From positions 1 to 31,736 of the forward strand of contig CADBNA010000385.1 in the NCBI GenBank assembly GCA_902795835.1: a stretch of 31,736 nucleotides of DNA, read 5' to 3'. The DNA comes from an uncultured Lachnospiraceae bacterium. Its GTDB lineage: Bacteria; Bacillota_A; Clostridia; Lachnospirales; Lachnospiraceae. A program made the translations under genes and the position numbers. The notes beneath the pieces were generated by a model. The model made no database searches and had not been told where the DNA came from. It saw only the letters and a list, made by a program, of their open reading frames with translations. This document shows, one piece after another, positions 23,385 to 31,055 of the stretch. Position 1 is the first letter of the stretch, and every line of letters begins with the position of its first letter.

Positions 23385-24572
23385 ATGAACAACAGAGTGC
23401 TTGCATTATTCGCGGCAGCCGCCGTGACTCTCTCTTCGTCATCAGCCGTCTTTGGTGAGAACGCCTCCGGCTCCGCTGCTTCTTCTTCCGCATCATCTGC
23501 ATCGGAGGCCGCTGAACAGACGTCCCCAGCAGGCGGCAGCGTGATAGAAAACGAATACATCCGCATCGGGCAGTATGAAGGCGTAGAAGTCACAAAGGTG
23601 GAAGATGTGCCGGTAATCACCGATTATGCGGTAGACAATAATATTAATCTGATCCTGAAAGGTTTTTCCGAAAGGAATGAGGTGGACAGACCTGCGGAAG
23701 AAGGTGATGCCGTCACCATCGACTATACGGTTTCCGTCAACGGAACGGATTTTCCGGAGGGCGGCTCCGAAGGTTTTCAGCTGATGATCGGCGACAGCAC
23801 CATGTTTGTGGGATTTGACACGGCCATCATCGGCCGCAGTACCGGCGATTCCTGGGACATAGAGCACACATATTCCGACACCTATGCCATACCGGCACTG
23901 GCCGGGCAGACAGCAGTCTTCCATGTGACCCTGACGAAGGTGGAAGAAGTAAAACTGCCTGTGCTTTCCGATGATTTTGTTCAAAAGGTCTCTACCCAGT
24001 CAAAAACGGTGGAGGAGTACCGGGAAGAAGTGCGGGAGGTGCTGGAAAAGAACAACCGCGACTATGTGAGAAGACAGATCCGGGACGAGGCCTGGCAGGC
24101 TGTCCTTGCAACCGCTGAAGTGAAAAAATACCCGGAAGACCAGCTGCAGATTGAAAAAGATTCCTTCTATGAATACTATCAGGAAGGCGCTGATTTCTAT
24201 GATATGGATTTCAGCGAATTTCTTGAAAAACTGGAAATCAGTCCGGATCATTTCGAAGACGAAGCCAATGCCGCAGCGGAATCCAACGTTCGCGAAAACC
24301 TGGCGGCACAGCTGATCGCCGTGACGATCGGTATGGATCTCTCGGAAAAAACCCTCGCCGCGGAAAAAGCAGCCATGGCAAAAGAGATGGGATTTGAAAC
24401 GGTGGCGGAGCTGATAGACGATGCCCCGAATGAAGCCTATGTTGACAGAATGCTTGTCAGGGAACTGGTCATGGACTGGGTTGCGGATCACGCAAACCAG
24501 GTAGACAGGAGCACAGAAGCGGATGCGGCAGACACGGCTGCCGGAAAAAAGGCGGCATCCCCGGAAGGCTGA
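23385..24572 (+). CDS. Exported FKBP-type peptidyl-prolyl isomerase, trigger-factor-like
   Basis: Predicted extracytoplasmic foldase/chaperone, 395 residues. N-terminal signal sequence MNNRVLALFAAAAVTLSSSS, then a Ser/Ala linker (26-50). An FKBP domain (about 105-190) follows, with GDAVTIDYTVSVNGTDF and MFVGFDTAIIG in the order found in trigger factor, and then a long helical region (about 195-370) like the trigger-factor C-terminal arms. The N-terminal ribosome-docking domain of true trigger factor is absent, which agrees with export. The signal sequence has no lipobox cysteine, so the protein is either released or held by its uncleaved helix. The ribosome site is weak (GCAGGGAAAATACC). It ends 2 bases from the convergent DUF624 gene with no visible terminator. 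Confidence 0.88.
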   Translation: MNNRVLALFAAAAVTLSSSSAVFGENASGSAASSSASSASEAAEQTSPAGGSVIENEYIRIGQYEGVEVTKVEDVPVITDYAVDNNINLILKGFSERNEVDRPAEEGDAVTIDYTVSVNGTDFPEGGSEGFQLMIGDSTMFVGFDTAIIGRSTGDSWDIEHTYSDTYAIPALAGQTAVFHVTLTKVEEVKLPVLSDDFVQKVSTQSKTVEEYREEVREVLEKNNRDYVRRQIRDEAWQAVLATAEVKKYPEDQLQIEKDSFYEYYQEGADFYDMDFSEFLEKLEISPDHFEDEANAAAESNVRENLAAQLIAVTIGMDLSEKTLAAEKAAMAKEMGFETVAELIDDAPNEAYVDRMLVRELVMDWVADHANQVDRSTEADAADTAAGKKAASPEG

Positions 24573-24574
24573 GC

Positions 24575-25192
24575 CTATTCTCCGGTCTTTCCCCGGTATT
24601 TCTGCAGGGCCCGTTCATCCAGCATCAGCATCGCATACACGATCAGCGCCTGCGCAAAAACAATCACGACCCCGCCGATGACCGGATGATTCAGAATGAG
24701 CCAGAACAGCAGGGCATACATGCCAACGCCCAGAAGGGTAAGGGGCGCGTACATAAAGGCAAAGATGAACGCGTTTCCGATCAGCTCCGGGAGTGTGCCC
24801 CGGAAATTGATCATGACCGGACAGATCCACAATGCCGTCATGACGGCCGTGGCCAGGCTGATGACGGCAAGTACCGTCAGTATGGCATTTCCCCATATCC
24901 TTTCATCCGTCAGGATAAAGTAATCATAGGAAAATGCAAAAAGAATCAGCAGAAGCAGAAGCCACACCGGTGTCGCCTGCTTCCAGTGGCGCTTCCAGCC
25001 GGTCCGGAAATTCTTCCAGACAGCCGGATCTCCCAGCCGGAGCTGATCGGCCGCATAATAAAGGCCTGCAGTGGAAGCGCCTCCCGTCACGACCGGCAGG
25101 CACCCCAGAAACCACACAACATTCAGCAGCGTCAGTCTGCTCAGGAAGGTAAAAAACCGCATCAGCGGACTGTCATATTCAAAGATTTTCAT
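24575..25192 (-). CDS. DUF624 (YesL-like) membrane protein
   Basis: Integral membrane protein, 205 residues from the ATG at 25192 (AGGAGG 12 bases upstream). It starts MKIFEYDSPLMRFFTFLSRL, a signature N-terminus of YesL/DUF624 proteins, and has about five hydrophobic segments (LLNVVWFLGCLPVV, VWLLLLLILFAF, ILTVLAVISLATAVM, AFMYAPLTLLGVGMYALLFW and VIGGVVIVFAQALIVY). The family is widespread in Firmicutes near carbohydrate ABC importers and two-component systems, but its activity is unknown. Downstream of the UlaE-type gene in the same direction, after a 58-base gap with a hairpin. Confidence 0.88.
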   Translation of the reverse strand: MKIFEYDSPLMRFFTFLSRLTLLNVVWFLGCLPVVTGGASTAGLYYAADQLRLGDPAVWKNFRTGWKRHWKQATPVWLLLLLILFAFSYDYFILTDERIWGNAILTVLAVISLATAVMTALWICPVMINFRGTLPELIGNAFIFAFMYAPLTLLGVGMYALLFWLILNHPVIGGVVIVFAQALIVYAMLMLDERALQKYRGKTGE

Positions 25193-25213
25193 TCTGTCAC
25201 CAATCCTCCTGCT

Positions 25214-25244
25214 GCGGCCGGCTTGAAGATGCCGTTCCGGCCGC
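25214..25244 (-). promoter_or_regulatory. Intercistronic hairpin between UlaE-type and DUF624 genes
   Basis: GCGGCCGG (25214-25221) pairs with CCGGCCGC (25237-25244), 15-base loop, ending just before the AGGAGG of the DUF624 gene. No U-tract. Could affect message stability or access to the ribosome site. Confidence 0.45.
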
Positions 25245-25250
25245 GCGGTC

Positions 25251-26081
25251 TTACTGTCTGTCGAGCATCGCCCCGAATATGGCCCGCACGCCGGCAGGTG
25301 TTTCGCCGTCTTCCCTGTACCAGAACTCCGTGACAAAACGCCGGACGCCGAGTTCCCAGGCCGCAGATATTGCCGCTTCAAAATTGACGTGTCCGGTTCC
25401 GTAAGGGATCTCCCGGAAATGTCCCGGACAGGTCTCCTTCAGATGCAGAGCAGCCAGATGGCCCCTTCCCAGGCGCAGATCCTCCACCGGATCCGTTCCG
25501 TACAGGACGGCGGCATTTGTCATATTGCCGATATCCGGGTACATCTGGAGATAATTGGAGTCAACGGCTGACACATAGCGCATGCCCTTCTCAACCGTGT
25601 TCATAAACTCGTTTTCCATGGTCTCAAACCCAAGCTGTACGCCGGCTGCCGCCGCCACGGGAGCCAGATGCCGGATGCTCTCGATGAACATCGCCTCGGT
25701 CTCGCCGGTGTGCGGCTCATAATAGACATCATACCCGGGAATCATGACAAGGCGGGCTCCCAGGTCGGCAGCAAGATAGATGGACTCCTCCGCAATCTCA
25801 AGGCCCCTGGCCCGCTTCTCCGGATCCGGATTGCCCAGCGAATATTTTGTCAGGGCGCTGTCATTGAGTGTACCGACAGGCATCTCCATCTCCCGGCAGA
25901 GCGCCGCCAGCTGCCGCCGCTCCTCCTGCAGGCTGTAGACCCGGCTGATCTTCTTCTCCGTGGCATCAATACTCATTTCCACAAAATCGTAGCCGGCATC
26001 TTTTGCAATTGTCAGCTTTTCCTGCCAGCTGACATCCGGCATGGCTTTCTCATAGAGTCCCAGTGCGTAGGACTTTCTCAT
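25251..26081 (-). CDS. L-xylulose/L-ribulose-5-phosphate 3-epimerase, UlaE-like
   Basis: TIM-barrel sugar-phosphate epimerase of the UlaE/SgbU type, 276 residues. Family features: opening ALGLYEKAMP, DFVEMSIDATEKKISR, and GYDVYYEP. Probable metal ligands are Glu153 (GFETME), Asp183 (YPDIGN), His213 (LHLKET) and Glu252 (TEFW). The expected reaction is L-xylulose 5-phosphate to L-ribulose 5-phosphate, which would follow L-xylulokinase (21666-23171) and feed the AraD-like 4-epimerase candidate (4096-4782). The ATG at 26081 follows AAGGAG with 8-base spacing; it has its own promoter. Confidence 0.9.
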   Translation of the reverse strand: MRKSYALGLYEKAMPDVSWQEKLTIAKDAGYDFVEMSIDATEKKISRVYSLQEERRQLAALCREMEMPVGTLNDSALTKYSLGNPDPEKRARGLEIAEESIYLAADLGARLVMIPGYDVYYEPHTGETEAMFIESIRHLAPVAAAAGVQLGFETMENEFMNTVEKGMRYVSAVDSNYLQMYPDIGNMTNAAVLYGTDPVEDLRLGRGHLAALHLKETCPGHFREIPYGTGHVNFEAAISAAWELGVRRFVTEFWYREDGETPAGVRAIFGAMLDRQ

Positions 26082-26134
26082 GTGGGATTCTCCTTCCTGC
26101 AGTCAGCGGTCGCTTGCCGTGACTGTTCCTCCTG

Positions 26135-26163
26135 ATTATACCTTTCGGAAATTCATTTGAAAA
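26135..26163 (-). promoter_or_regulatory. Promoter of the UlaE-type epimerase gene
   Basis: On minus, consensus -10 TATAAT (26135-26140), 17-base spacer, weak -35 TTTTCA (26158-26163). Confidence 0.65.
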
Positions 26164-26168
26164 CCATT

Positions 26169-26966
26169 TTATGCGGTGCCGTCCTCCAGATATCTTTCCC
26201 GAAGCGCCGCGCGCATCTCCCCCGTGACCCGGAGGCCCGCCTCCGCCATCCCGTCAAAACTGCCGAACCGCGCTTCCACAGCGTCATAATAGGCACGGAG
26301 ATACGCTTCGTCCGCGCCAAAAAGGTACCGAAGTGACTGGTCCGCCAGCGGACTGTCTGTTCCGCTCTTTTTCTTTATAAATGCCGCAAGCTTCCCGATA
26401 TCCCGCTCCAGATACGCATTCGTTTTAAGGTAATCCTCCATGATTGCTTCCCGGGGGATCCCGAGAAGTTCTTCCACGATCACGGAGGCTATGCCGGCCC
26501 GGTCCTTTCCGGCAGTGCAGTGCCACAGCACGCCGCCCTCCGTTTCCGCCAGCAGATTCAGGAAATGACGGTACCGGTTCACGGCAGCATCAGCCGCAAA
26601 TGCCCGGTACAGTTCACACATATATGCTTTTGCTTCGGCAGGCGCAAAGAGCAGCCTCTGAAAAATGTCCCGGTCAGCTTCCTCTTCCCTGGAAATGCCG
26701 GCTGTCAGGTCCGCCACGATGGGAATATGGATATTCCGGATACCCGGGATCTCCGTATCCGGCTGATTCGCGCGTTCACCGTCTGTCCGCAGGTCAACGA
26801 TCGTACAGACCAGTCTGCTCAGCCGGTCCGCATCTTCCTGTACAAGTCCCGAAAGATGGCCGGACCGGAACAGCAGTCCCGTCCGGATTACGCGGCAGTC
26901 ATTCGTCCGCATGCCGCCGAGATCCCTGGTATTGTGAAGATTATCAAATGACAGAAGTCTGCTCAT
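26169..26966 (-). CDS. Tyrosine-protein phosphatase, IphP/DSP type
   Basis: Cysteine-dependent phosphatase, 265 residues. The phosphate-binding loop is HCTAGKDRAG, with nucleophile Cys150 and Arg156. The N-terminal NTRDLGGMRT and LLFRSGHLSG motifs are typical of the IphP-like family, and IVDLRTDGER supplies the general-acid loop region. The ATG at 26966 overlaps the stop of the upstream DUF3786 gene as ATGA and has GGAGG 10 bases upstream; an in-frame start at 27002 is less likely. Substrates in this family include phosphotyrosine, phosphoinositides and small phosphates; none can be assigned here. No signal peptide is seen. Confidence 0.92.
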   Translation of the reverse strand: MSRLLSFDNLHNTRDLGGMRTNDCRVIRTGLLFRSGHLSGLVQEDADRLSRLVCTIVDLRTDGERANQPDTEIPGIRNIHIPIVADLTAGISREEEADRDIFQRLLFAPAEAKAYMCELYRAFAADAAVNRYRHFLNLLAETEGGVLWHCTAGKDRAGIASVIVEELLGIPREAIMEDYLKTNAYLERDIGKLAAFIKKKSGTDSPLADQSLRYLFGADEAYLRAYYDAVEARFGSFDGMAEAGLRVTGEMRAALRERYLEDGTA

Positions 26967-27655
26967 GACCGCATTTCCTCCGCGATATGTTCCAGTACGC
27001 ACATGGCCAGATAAAAAGCCGTCTCATAAAATATAAAGCTGAGGGTATTTTCGTCAAAAAGGATCGTGGTCTGCGGCGGAAATTCATCGTCGGCCCCGTA
27101 AAACTTCAGGATCACCGACATATCACCCCACACGGGAATCTCGTAACCGATGTCCCCGTAAGGCACCTTCGTCCCGCCCAAAGCCTCGCAGGCGGCAGCA
27201 AAGCCGGCCCGGTTCTCATCAAAGAGCGCAGAATGACCGTCAAACATACCGGAACCGACGCCGACCGTCCTGGGCCGTCCTTTCAGGGAATTAACCGTTG
27301 TCCATCGGCCGCTCAGAATCCCCGGCACGCGGTTCGCCGCCTCCGCCTCTTCAGACCCGTGGCTGGTCATGTTGTGACAAAGGAAATCAAAGATCGTAAG
27401 GGTTTCCCCGTGGCCTGCCTCCGTGACTGACCGGAAGTCGTCTCTGCTCCTTTCCACATGCCCGGTCCGGCGTTCAATCCGGTATCTGTCATGCAGAAAC
27501 GTGACATACAGCCAGTCTTCGTCTGCCTGGATGTGCTGTGTCCGGATGATTTCTTCCTGGTCAAACTGAAGAAAATACTTCTCTGCCCGGATGCGGGAGA
27601 TTTCATAATTGCCCGTTTCTCCCGGACTGGTCTTACGGTTGTTTTCTGCCTGCAT
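26963..27655 (-). CDS. DUF3786-family protein
   Basis: Protein of unknown function, 230 residues from the ATG at 27655 (AGGAGG 9 bases upstream). The C-terminal half has the pattern I associate with DUF3786: YGDIGYEIPVWGDMSVILKF, ADDEFPPQTTILFDEN, and an acidic-aromatic end (SFIFYETAFYLA). No membrane segment or signal is visible; probably cytoplasmic. Members of this family are common in anaerobes with corrinoid or one-carbon enzymes, but no such gene is nearby. It shares an ATGA overlap with the phosphatase gene, so the two are made together. No clear promoter is visible between it and the palindromic element upstream. Confidence 0.75.
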   Translation of the reverse strand: MQAENNRKTSPGETGNYEISRIRAEKYFLQFDQEEIIRTQHIQADEDWLYVTFLHDRYRIERRTGHVERSRDDFRSVTEAGHGETLTIFDFLCHNMTSHGSEEAEAANRVPGILSGRWTTVNSLKGRPRTVGVGSGMFDGHSALFDENRAGFAAACEALGGTKVPYGDIGYEIPVWGDMSVILKFYGADDEFPPQTTILFDENTLSFIFYETAFYLAMCVLEHIAEEMRS

Positions 27656-27710
27656 CTGGCCATTCCTCCTGTTTATCTGTCTTGTACACAGCATACCGGG
27701 GCCGAAGAAA

Positions 27711-27896
27711 AGGGGCTGCTGCACAAAGCATTTTTGTGCATATATCTTCTGAAGGAAACCTTCGCAGCCGCCGGCACTTAGTGAAAACAAGTGCGTAAGC
27801 ACGAAGTATGAGCTTAGTACCGCTGCGGCGAGAAAGAGCGCCAGCGATTTCCGAAAGAATATATATGCACAAAAATGCTTCGTGCAGCAGCCCCCT
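27711..27896 (-). repeat. Nested palindromic element, copy B (structured core with private arms)
   Basis: Arms 27711-27758 and 27848-27896 are complementary over about 45 bases with a few mismatches. The 89-base core aligns with copy A: it keeps GCCGGCACTTAGTG, CTTAGTACCGCTGCG and AGAGCGC/AGCGA-type blocks. Helices: CGCAGC 27763-27768 with GCTGCG 27822-27827; GCACTT with AAGTGC; GGCG 27827-27830 with CGCC 27839-27842; plus GTGC-GTAA-GCAC, a GNRA-type tetraloop hairpin (27791-27802). On minus the outer stem is followed by TTTTCTTC, so this copy could act as a terminator for the glmM operon. Each arm can also fold on itself (TGCACAAA/TTTGTGCA). Confidence 0.85.
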
Positions 27897-27927
27897 GTTT
27901 ATGATTCTCTTAATTCTGTCTGCCGGT

Positions 27928-29274
27928 TCAGACCATGTGCCCCTTTTCCCGGATTACATCGATGACCTGGTCTACGTATTTCTCACAGATCTCATCGGTA
28001 TCCGCTTCGACCATGACGCGGATGACAGGCTCCGTGCCGGACTCTCTCACCAGGATCCGGCCGTTGTCGCCCAGCTGTTCTGCCACCGTCTCGACGGCCT
28101 TCTGCACATCCGGGTCATTCTGGGCCTCCGGTTTGCTTTTCACCCGCACATTTTTCAGTACCTGCGGATAGAATTTCACAGGCTCAGCCAGGACAGACAT
28201 GGGTTTTTCCCTGGCCAGCATGACTTCCATCATCTTCAGGGATGTCAGGATGCCGTCGCCGGTCGTCGCATACTTGATGAAAATGATGTGACCGGACTGC
28301 TCACCGCCGATGCGGTTGCCGGTCTGCACCATGTTTTCATATACATATTTGTCGCCGACCTTTGTCTTTTCGTAGCCGATCCCGACGGCATCCAGTGCCT
28401 TGTACAGGCCGAAATTCGACATGACGGTTGTCACGACCTTGTTGTTAAGCAGCTTCTCCCGCTCCTTCATATAAAGGCCGTAGATATAGAGGATGTGGTC
28501 ACCGGTGACGACATTTCCCTTCTCATCGACACACAGGCAGCGGTCCGCATCGCCGTCAAAGGCAAAGCCGACATCCAGTCCGTTTTCCACGACAAACTTC
28601 TGCAGATGCTCAATATGGGTAGAACCGCATTCGGTATTGATATTATAACCGTCCGGTTTGTCATTGATCACATAAACCTTTGCGCCCAGGGCATCAAAGA
28701 CAGCCTTTGCGATCGACCACGCCGCGCCGTTTGCGCAGTCCAGTCCGACCTTTACATCCTTGAAGCTGTACCGGGACATGGAGATCAGATAGCCGATATA
28801 GCGGTTGCGCCCCGCCACATAGTCCACGGTGCGGCCGATCTCATCACGCTCGGCGCAGGGGATCTCAAGCTTTCCGTCGAGATACTCCTCGATCTTCAGA
28901 ATGGTTTCCTCATCCATCTTCTCGCCGTTGTTGTTGACGATTTTGATGCCGTTGTCATAGTAGGGATTGTGAGACGCGGAAATCATAATGCCGCAGTCAA
29001 AGTCGTCTACCCGGGCAATATAGGACACCGAGGGTGTCGTTGTCACGTGCATGATATAGGCGTCCGCCCCGGATGCCATCAGGCCTGTGCACAGGGCATA
29101 CTCAAACATATACGAGGACCGCCTGGTATCCTTGCCGATGACAACCTTGGCCTTTTTGTCCAGTCTCTTTCCGTAATACCAGCCGAGGAACCGGCCGATC
29201 TGTATTGCGTGTTCAAATGTAAGATTTTTATTGGCTTCCCCCCGGAAACCGTCCGTTCCGAAATATTTTCCCAT
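27928..29274 (-). CDS. glmM: Phosphoglucosamine mutase
   Basis: Converts glucosamine 6-phosphate to glucosamine 1-phosphate for UDP-GlcNAc and peptidoglycan synthesis; 448 residues, the normal length. It opens MGKYFGTDGFRG; the phosphoserine is Ser101 in ISASHNPYYDNG; the metal loop is FAFDGDADRC; the phosphate-binding loop near the C-terminus is LVRESGTEPVIRVM. Start ATG 29274 after GGAGAGTACT. It follows nagB by 49 bases and is the last gene of the amino-sugar operon, with palindromic element copy B beginning about 30 bases after its stop. Confidence 0.97.
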   Translation of the reverse strand: MGKYFGTDGFRGEANKNLTFEHAIQIGRFLGWYYGKRLDKKAKVVIGKDTRRSSYMFEYALCTGLMASGADAYIMHVTTTPSVSYIARVDDFDCGIMISASHNPYYDNGIKIVNNNGEKMDEETILKIEEYLDGKLEIPCAERDEIGRTVDYVAGRNRYIGYLISMSRYSFKDVKVGLDCANGAAWSIAKAVFDALGAKVYVINDKPDGYNINTECGSTHIEHLQKFVVENGLDVGFAFDGDADRCLCVDEKGNVVTGDHILYIYGLYMKEREKLLNNKVVTTVMSNFGLYKALDAVGIGYEKTKVGDKYVYENMVQTGNRIGGEQSGHIIFIKYATTGDGILTSLKMMEVMLAREKPMSVLAEPVKFYPQVLKNVRVKSKPEAQNDPDVQKAVETVAEQLGDNGRILVRESGTEPVIRVMVEADTDEICEKYVDQVIDVIREKGHMV

Positions 29275-29323
29275 AGTACTCTCCGTTCCTGCTTAAAGCC
29301 CCTGCTGCCGTCAAGAGGCGTAT

Positions 29324-30112
29324 TTACAGTCTCTCGCCTCTCTCAATATCCAGGAAATACTTGTAGGTGTCTACGGTCAGCTCTCCGCAGGCCGCTTCAT
29401 CGCAGGCGATAATGGCAGCCGGATGCATCTGAAGCGCGCTGCAGGTCCACTTCTGGCTCACGGCGCCCTCGACGCTTGCCGCCAGCGCACGGGCTTTGTT
29501 GTGGCCGTTGATCAGGATCAGAACCTCTTTGGAATCCGTTACCGTGCCGATACCGACAGAAAGGGCTTTTGCGGGCACCTTTTCCGGATCGTTGTCAAAA
29601 AAGCGGGAATTGACGATGCGGGTGTCGGATGTCAGCATCCGCACGCCGGTCCTGGAAGACAGAGAGGTAAAGGGCTCGTTGAAAGCCAGGTGGCCGTCCA
29701 CGCCGATGCCGCCCATGAACAGGTCAATCCCGCCATACGAGGCGATCTTTTCCTCATAACGGGCGCACTCGCCCTCCGGATCATCCGTCATGCCGTTGAG
29801 AATGTTGACGTTCTCCTTCGGAATGTCAATGTGGTCAAAGAAATTGCTCCACATGAAATACCAGTAGCTCTGGTCATGCTCTTTCGGCAGGCCGACATAC
29901 TCGTCCATATTGAAGGTTACGACATTTTTAAAAGAAATCTCACCGGCCTTATTCTTGCGGATCAGTTCCGCGTAAACGCCAAGAGGCGACGAGCCGGTCG
30001 GGAGGCCGAGGACAAACGGCCTGTCCTCCTTATGGTTTTTGATTTTATCTGCGATGTAATTTGCGGCCCATGCGCACATTTTTTCATAATTGTCCTGAAT
30101 AACTACTCTCAT
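29324..30112 (-). CDS. nagB: Glucosamine-6-phosphate deaminase
   Basis: Interconverts glucosamine 6-phosphate and fructose 6-phosphate plus ammonia; 262 residues. Active-site residues: Asp70 (FNMDEYVGL), Asp139 and His141 ([13 protein letters not shown]), Glu146. [11 protein letters not shown] binds the phosphate. The gene lies between the beta-helix acyltransferase and glmM, so in this operon fructose- or glucosamine-6-phosphate can be directed toward cell-wall precursors. The ATG at 30112 follows AAGGAGAGAACG. Whether it runs in the catabolic or the synthetic direction cannot be told; no nagA is in the window. Confidence 0.96.
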   Translation of the reverse strand: MRVVIQDNYEKMCAWAANYIADKIKNHKEDRPFVLGLPTGSSPLGVYAELIRKNKAGEISFKNVVTFNMDEYVGLPKEHDQSYWYFMWSNFFDHIDIPKENVNILNGMTDDPEGECARYEEKIASYGGIDLFMGGIGVDGHLAFNEPFTSLSSRTGVRMLTSDTRIVNSRFFDNDPEKVPAKALSVGIGTVTDSKEVLILINGHNKARALAASVEGAVSQKWTCSALQMHPAAIIACDEAACGELTVDTYKYFLDIERGERL

Positions 30113-30158
30113 CGTTCTCTCCTTCTTTCATTGCCTTCTGCCTGCAGACAGAATCCCA

Positions 30159-30824
30159 TTAAAACTCATTTTTCGGCACAACTTCGCCGGTATTTTTATA
30201 GATGCTGTTTTCCGGAATAACGCCCCGCACGCAGGATGTCGGATAGATATTGCTGTGTCTGCCGATCACTGTCCCCGGATTCATAACCGCGTTGCATCCG
30301 CATTCCACGTAATCGCCGAGCATGGCGCCGATTTTCTTGATGCCGGTCTCGATGCCGCCCTCCGGGGCATGAACCGTAATCAGCTGTTTGTCAGACCGGA
30401 CATTGCTGGTGATGGATCCCGCACCCATATGCGCATAATATCCAAGGATGGAATCTCCCACGTAATTGTAGTGGGGCGTCTGTACATGATCGAACAGGAT
30501 CACGTTTTTCAGTTCCACGGAATTGCCCACGACGCAGTCCGCACCGACCAGAGCCGAGCCCCTGACAAATGCGCCGTGCCGGACCTCCGTATTCGGACCG
30601 ATGATGCAGGGGGCGCCCAGATAGGCGGACGGAAATACCTTTGCCGTCTTGTGAACCCACACATTTTCCGATACCTCTGTATACTCCTCCGCATCCAGAG
30701 TCTTTCCCAGGGCAATGATCATATCCTTGATGCCCTTCAGGGCTTCCCAGGGATAGGTGAACCGGGACAGATACTCCGCCGCCAGTGTGTGGTCGAGATC
30801 ATAGAGATCGCTGATTGTGTACAT
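30159..30824 (-). CDS. Left-handed beta-helix acyltransferase, GlmU C-domain-like
   Basis: Hexapeptide-repeat protein, 221 residues, matching the acetyltransferase half of GlmU without the uridylyltransferase domain. After a short helical N-terminus (1-50) the repeat coils run from about residue 55 to 205 (VWVHKTAKVFPSAYLGAPCI onward). HYNYVGDSILG (118-128) and GAGSITSN (134-141) correspond to the GlmU acetyl-CoA and catalytic loops. In company with nagB and glmM it probably acetylates glucosamine 1-phosphate, with the nucleotidyl transfer supplied by another protein (inference). First gene of the operon; AAAGGAAACAGCATC precedes the ATG. Confidence 0.85.
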   Translation of the reverse strand: MYTISDLYDLDHTLAAEYLSRFTYPWEALKGIKDMIIALGKTLDAEEYTEVSENVWVHKTAKVFPSAYLGAPCIIGPNTEVRHGAFVRGSALVGADCVVGNSVELKNVILFDHVQTPHYNYVGDSILGYYAHMGAGSITSNVRSDKQLITVHAPEGGIETGIKKIGAMLGDYVECGCNAVMNPGTVIGRHSNIYPTSCVRGVIPENSIYKNTGEVVPKNEF

Positions 30825-30915
30825 GATGCTGTTTCCTTTCCTGCCGCACAGATGGCTCCGCCTTAGAAGGCAGGCTGTGCTCTTCTTCCTTCTGTTGTCT
30901 TTTTTTCAGCTTTAT

Positions 30916-30944
30916 AGTATACGACCAGAGTGGTCATTAGGCAA
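30916..30944 (-). promoter_or_regulatory. Promoter of the amino-sugar operon with palindrome in its spacer
   Basis: On minus, -35 TTGCCT (30939-30944), 17-base spacer, -10 TATACT (30916-30921). The spacer contains the perfect palindrome GACCA-GAG-TGGTC (30923-30935 on plus), a likely operator. Its arms are in the opposite order to the NagR/DasR-type TGGTC-TA-GACCA site, so I do not assign a regulator. Confidence 0.7.
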
Positions 30945-31019
30945 GTTACGATTTTGAAGTATGCTCAGAAGGCGATGGTCCCTGCCGTCTGAGAAGCCCT
31001 TCGCGCCCGCAAATAAAAA

Positions 31020-31046
31020 GAGTCACGGGAACCGGTCCCGTGACTC
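31020..31046 (-). terminator. Intrinsic terminator of pgi
   Basis: GAGTCACGGGA/TCCCGTGACTC, perfect 11-base stem with 5-base loop, followed on minus by TTTTTATTT. It lies 10 bases past the pgi stop. Confidence 0.95.
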
Positions 31047-31055
31047 AAGGCTCTG

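Noticed and set aside
27808..29412. Long plus-strand open frame antisense to glmM (over 500 codons); similar long antisense frames opposite the L-xylulokinase, importer binding-protein and dhaK genes
   Set aside because: Each lies opposite a gene with full family motifs, has no ribosome site and has composition typical of antisense frames in GC-rich coding DNA.
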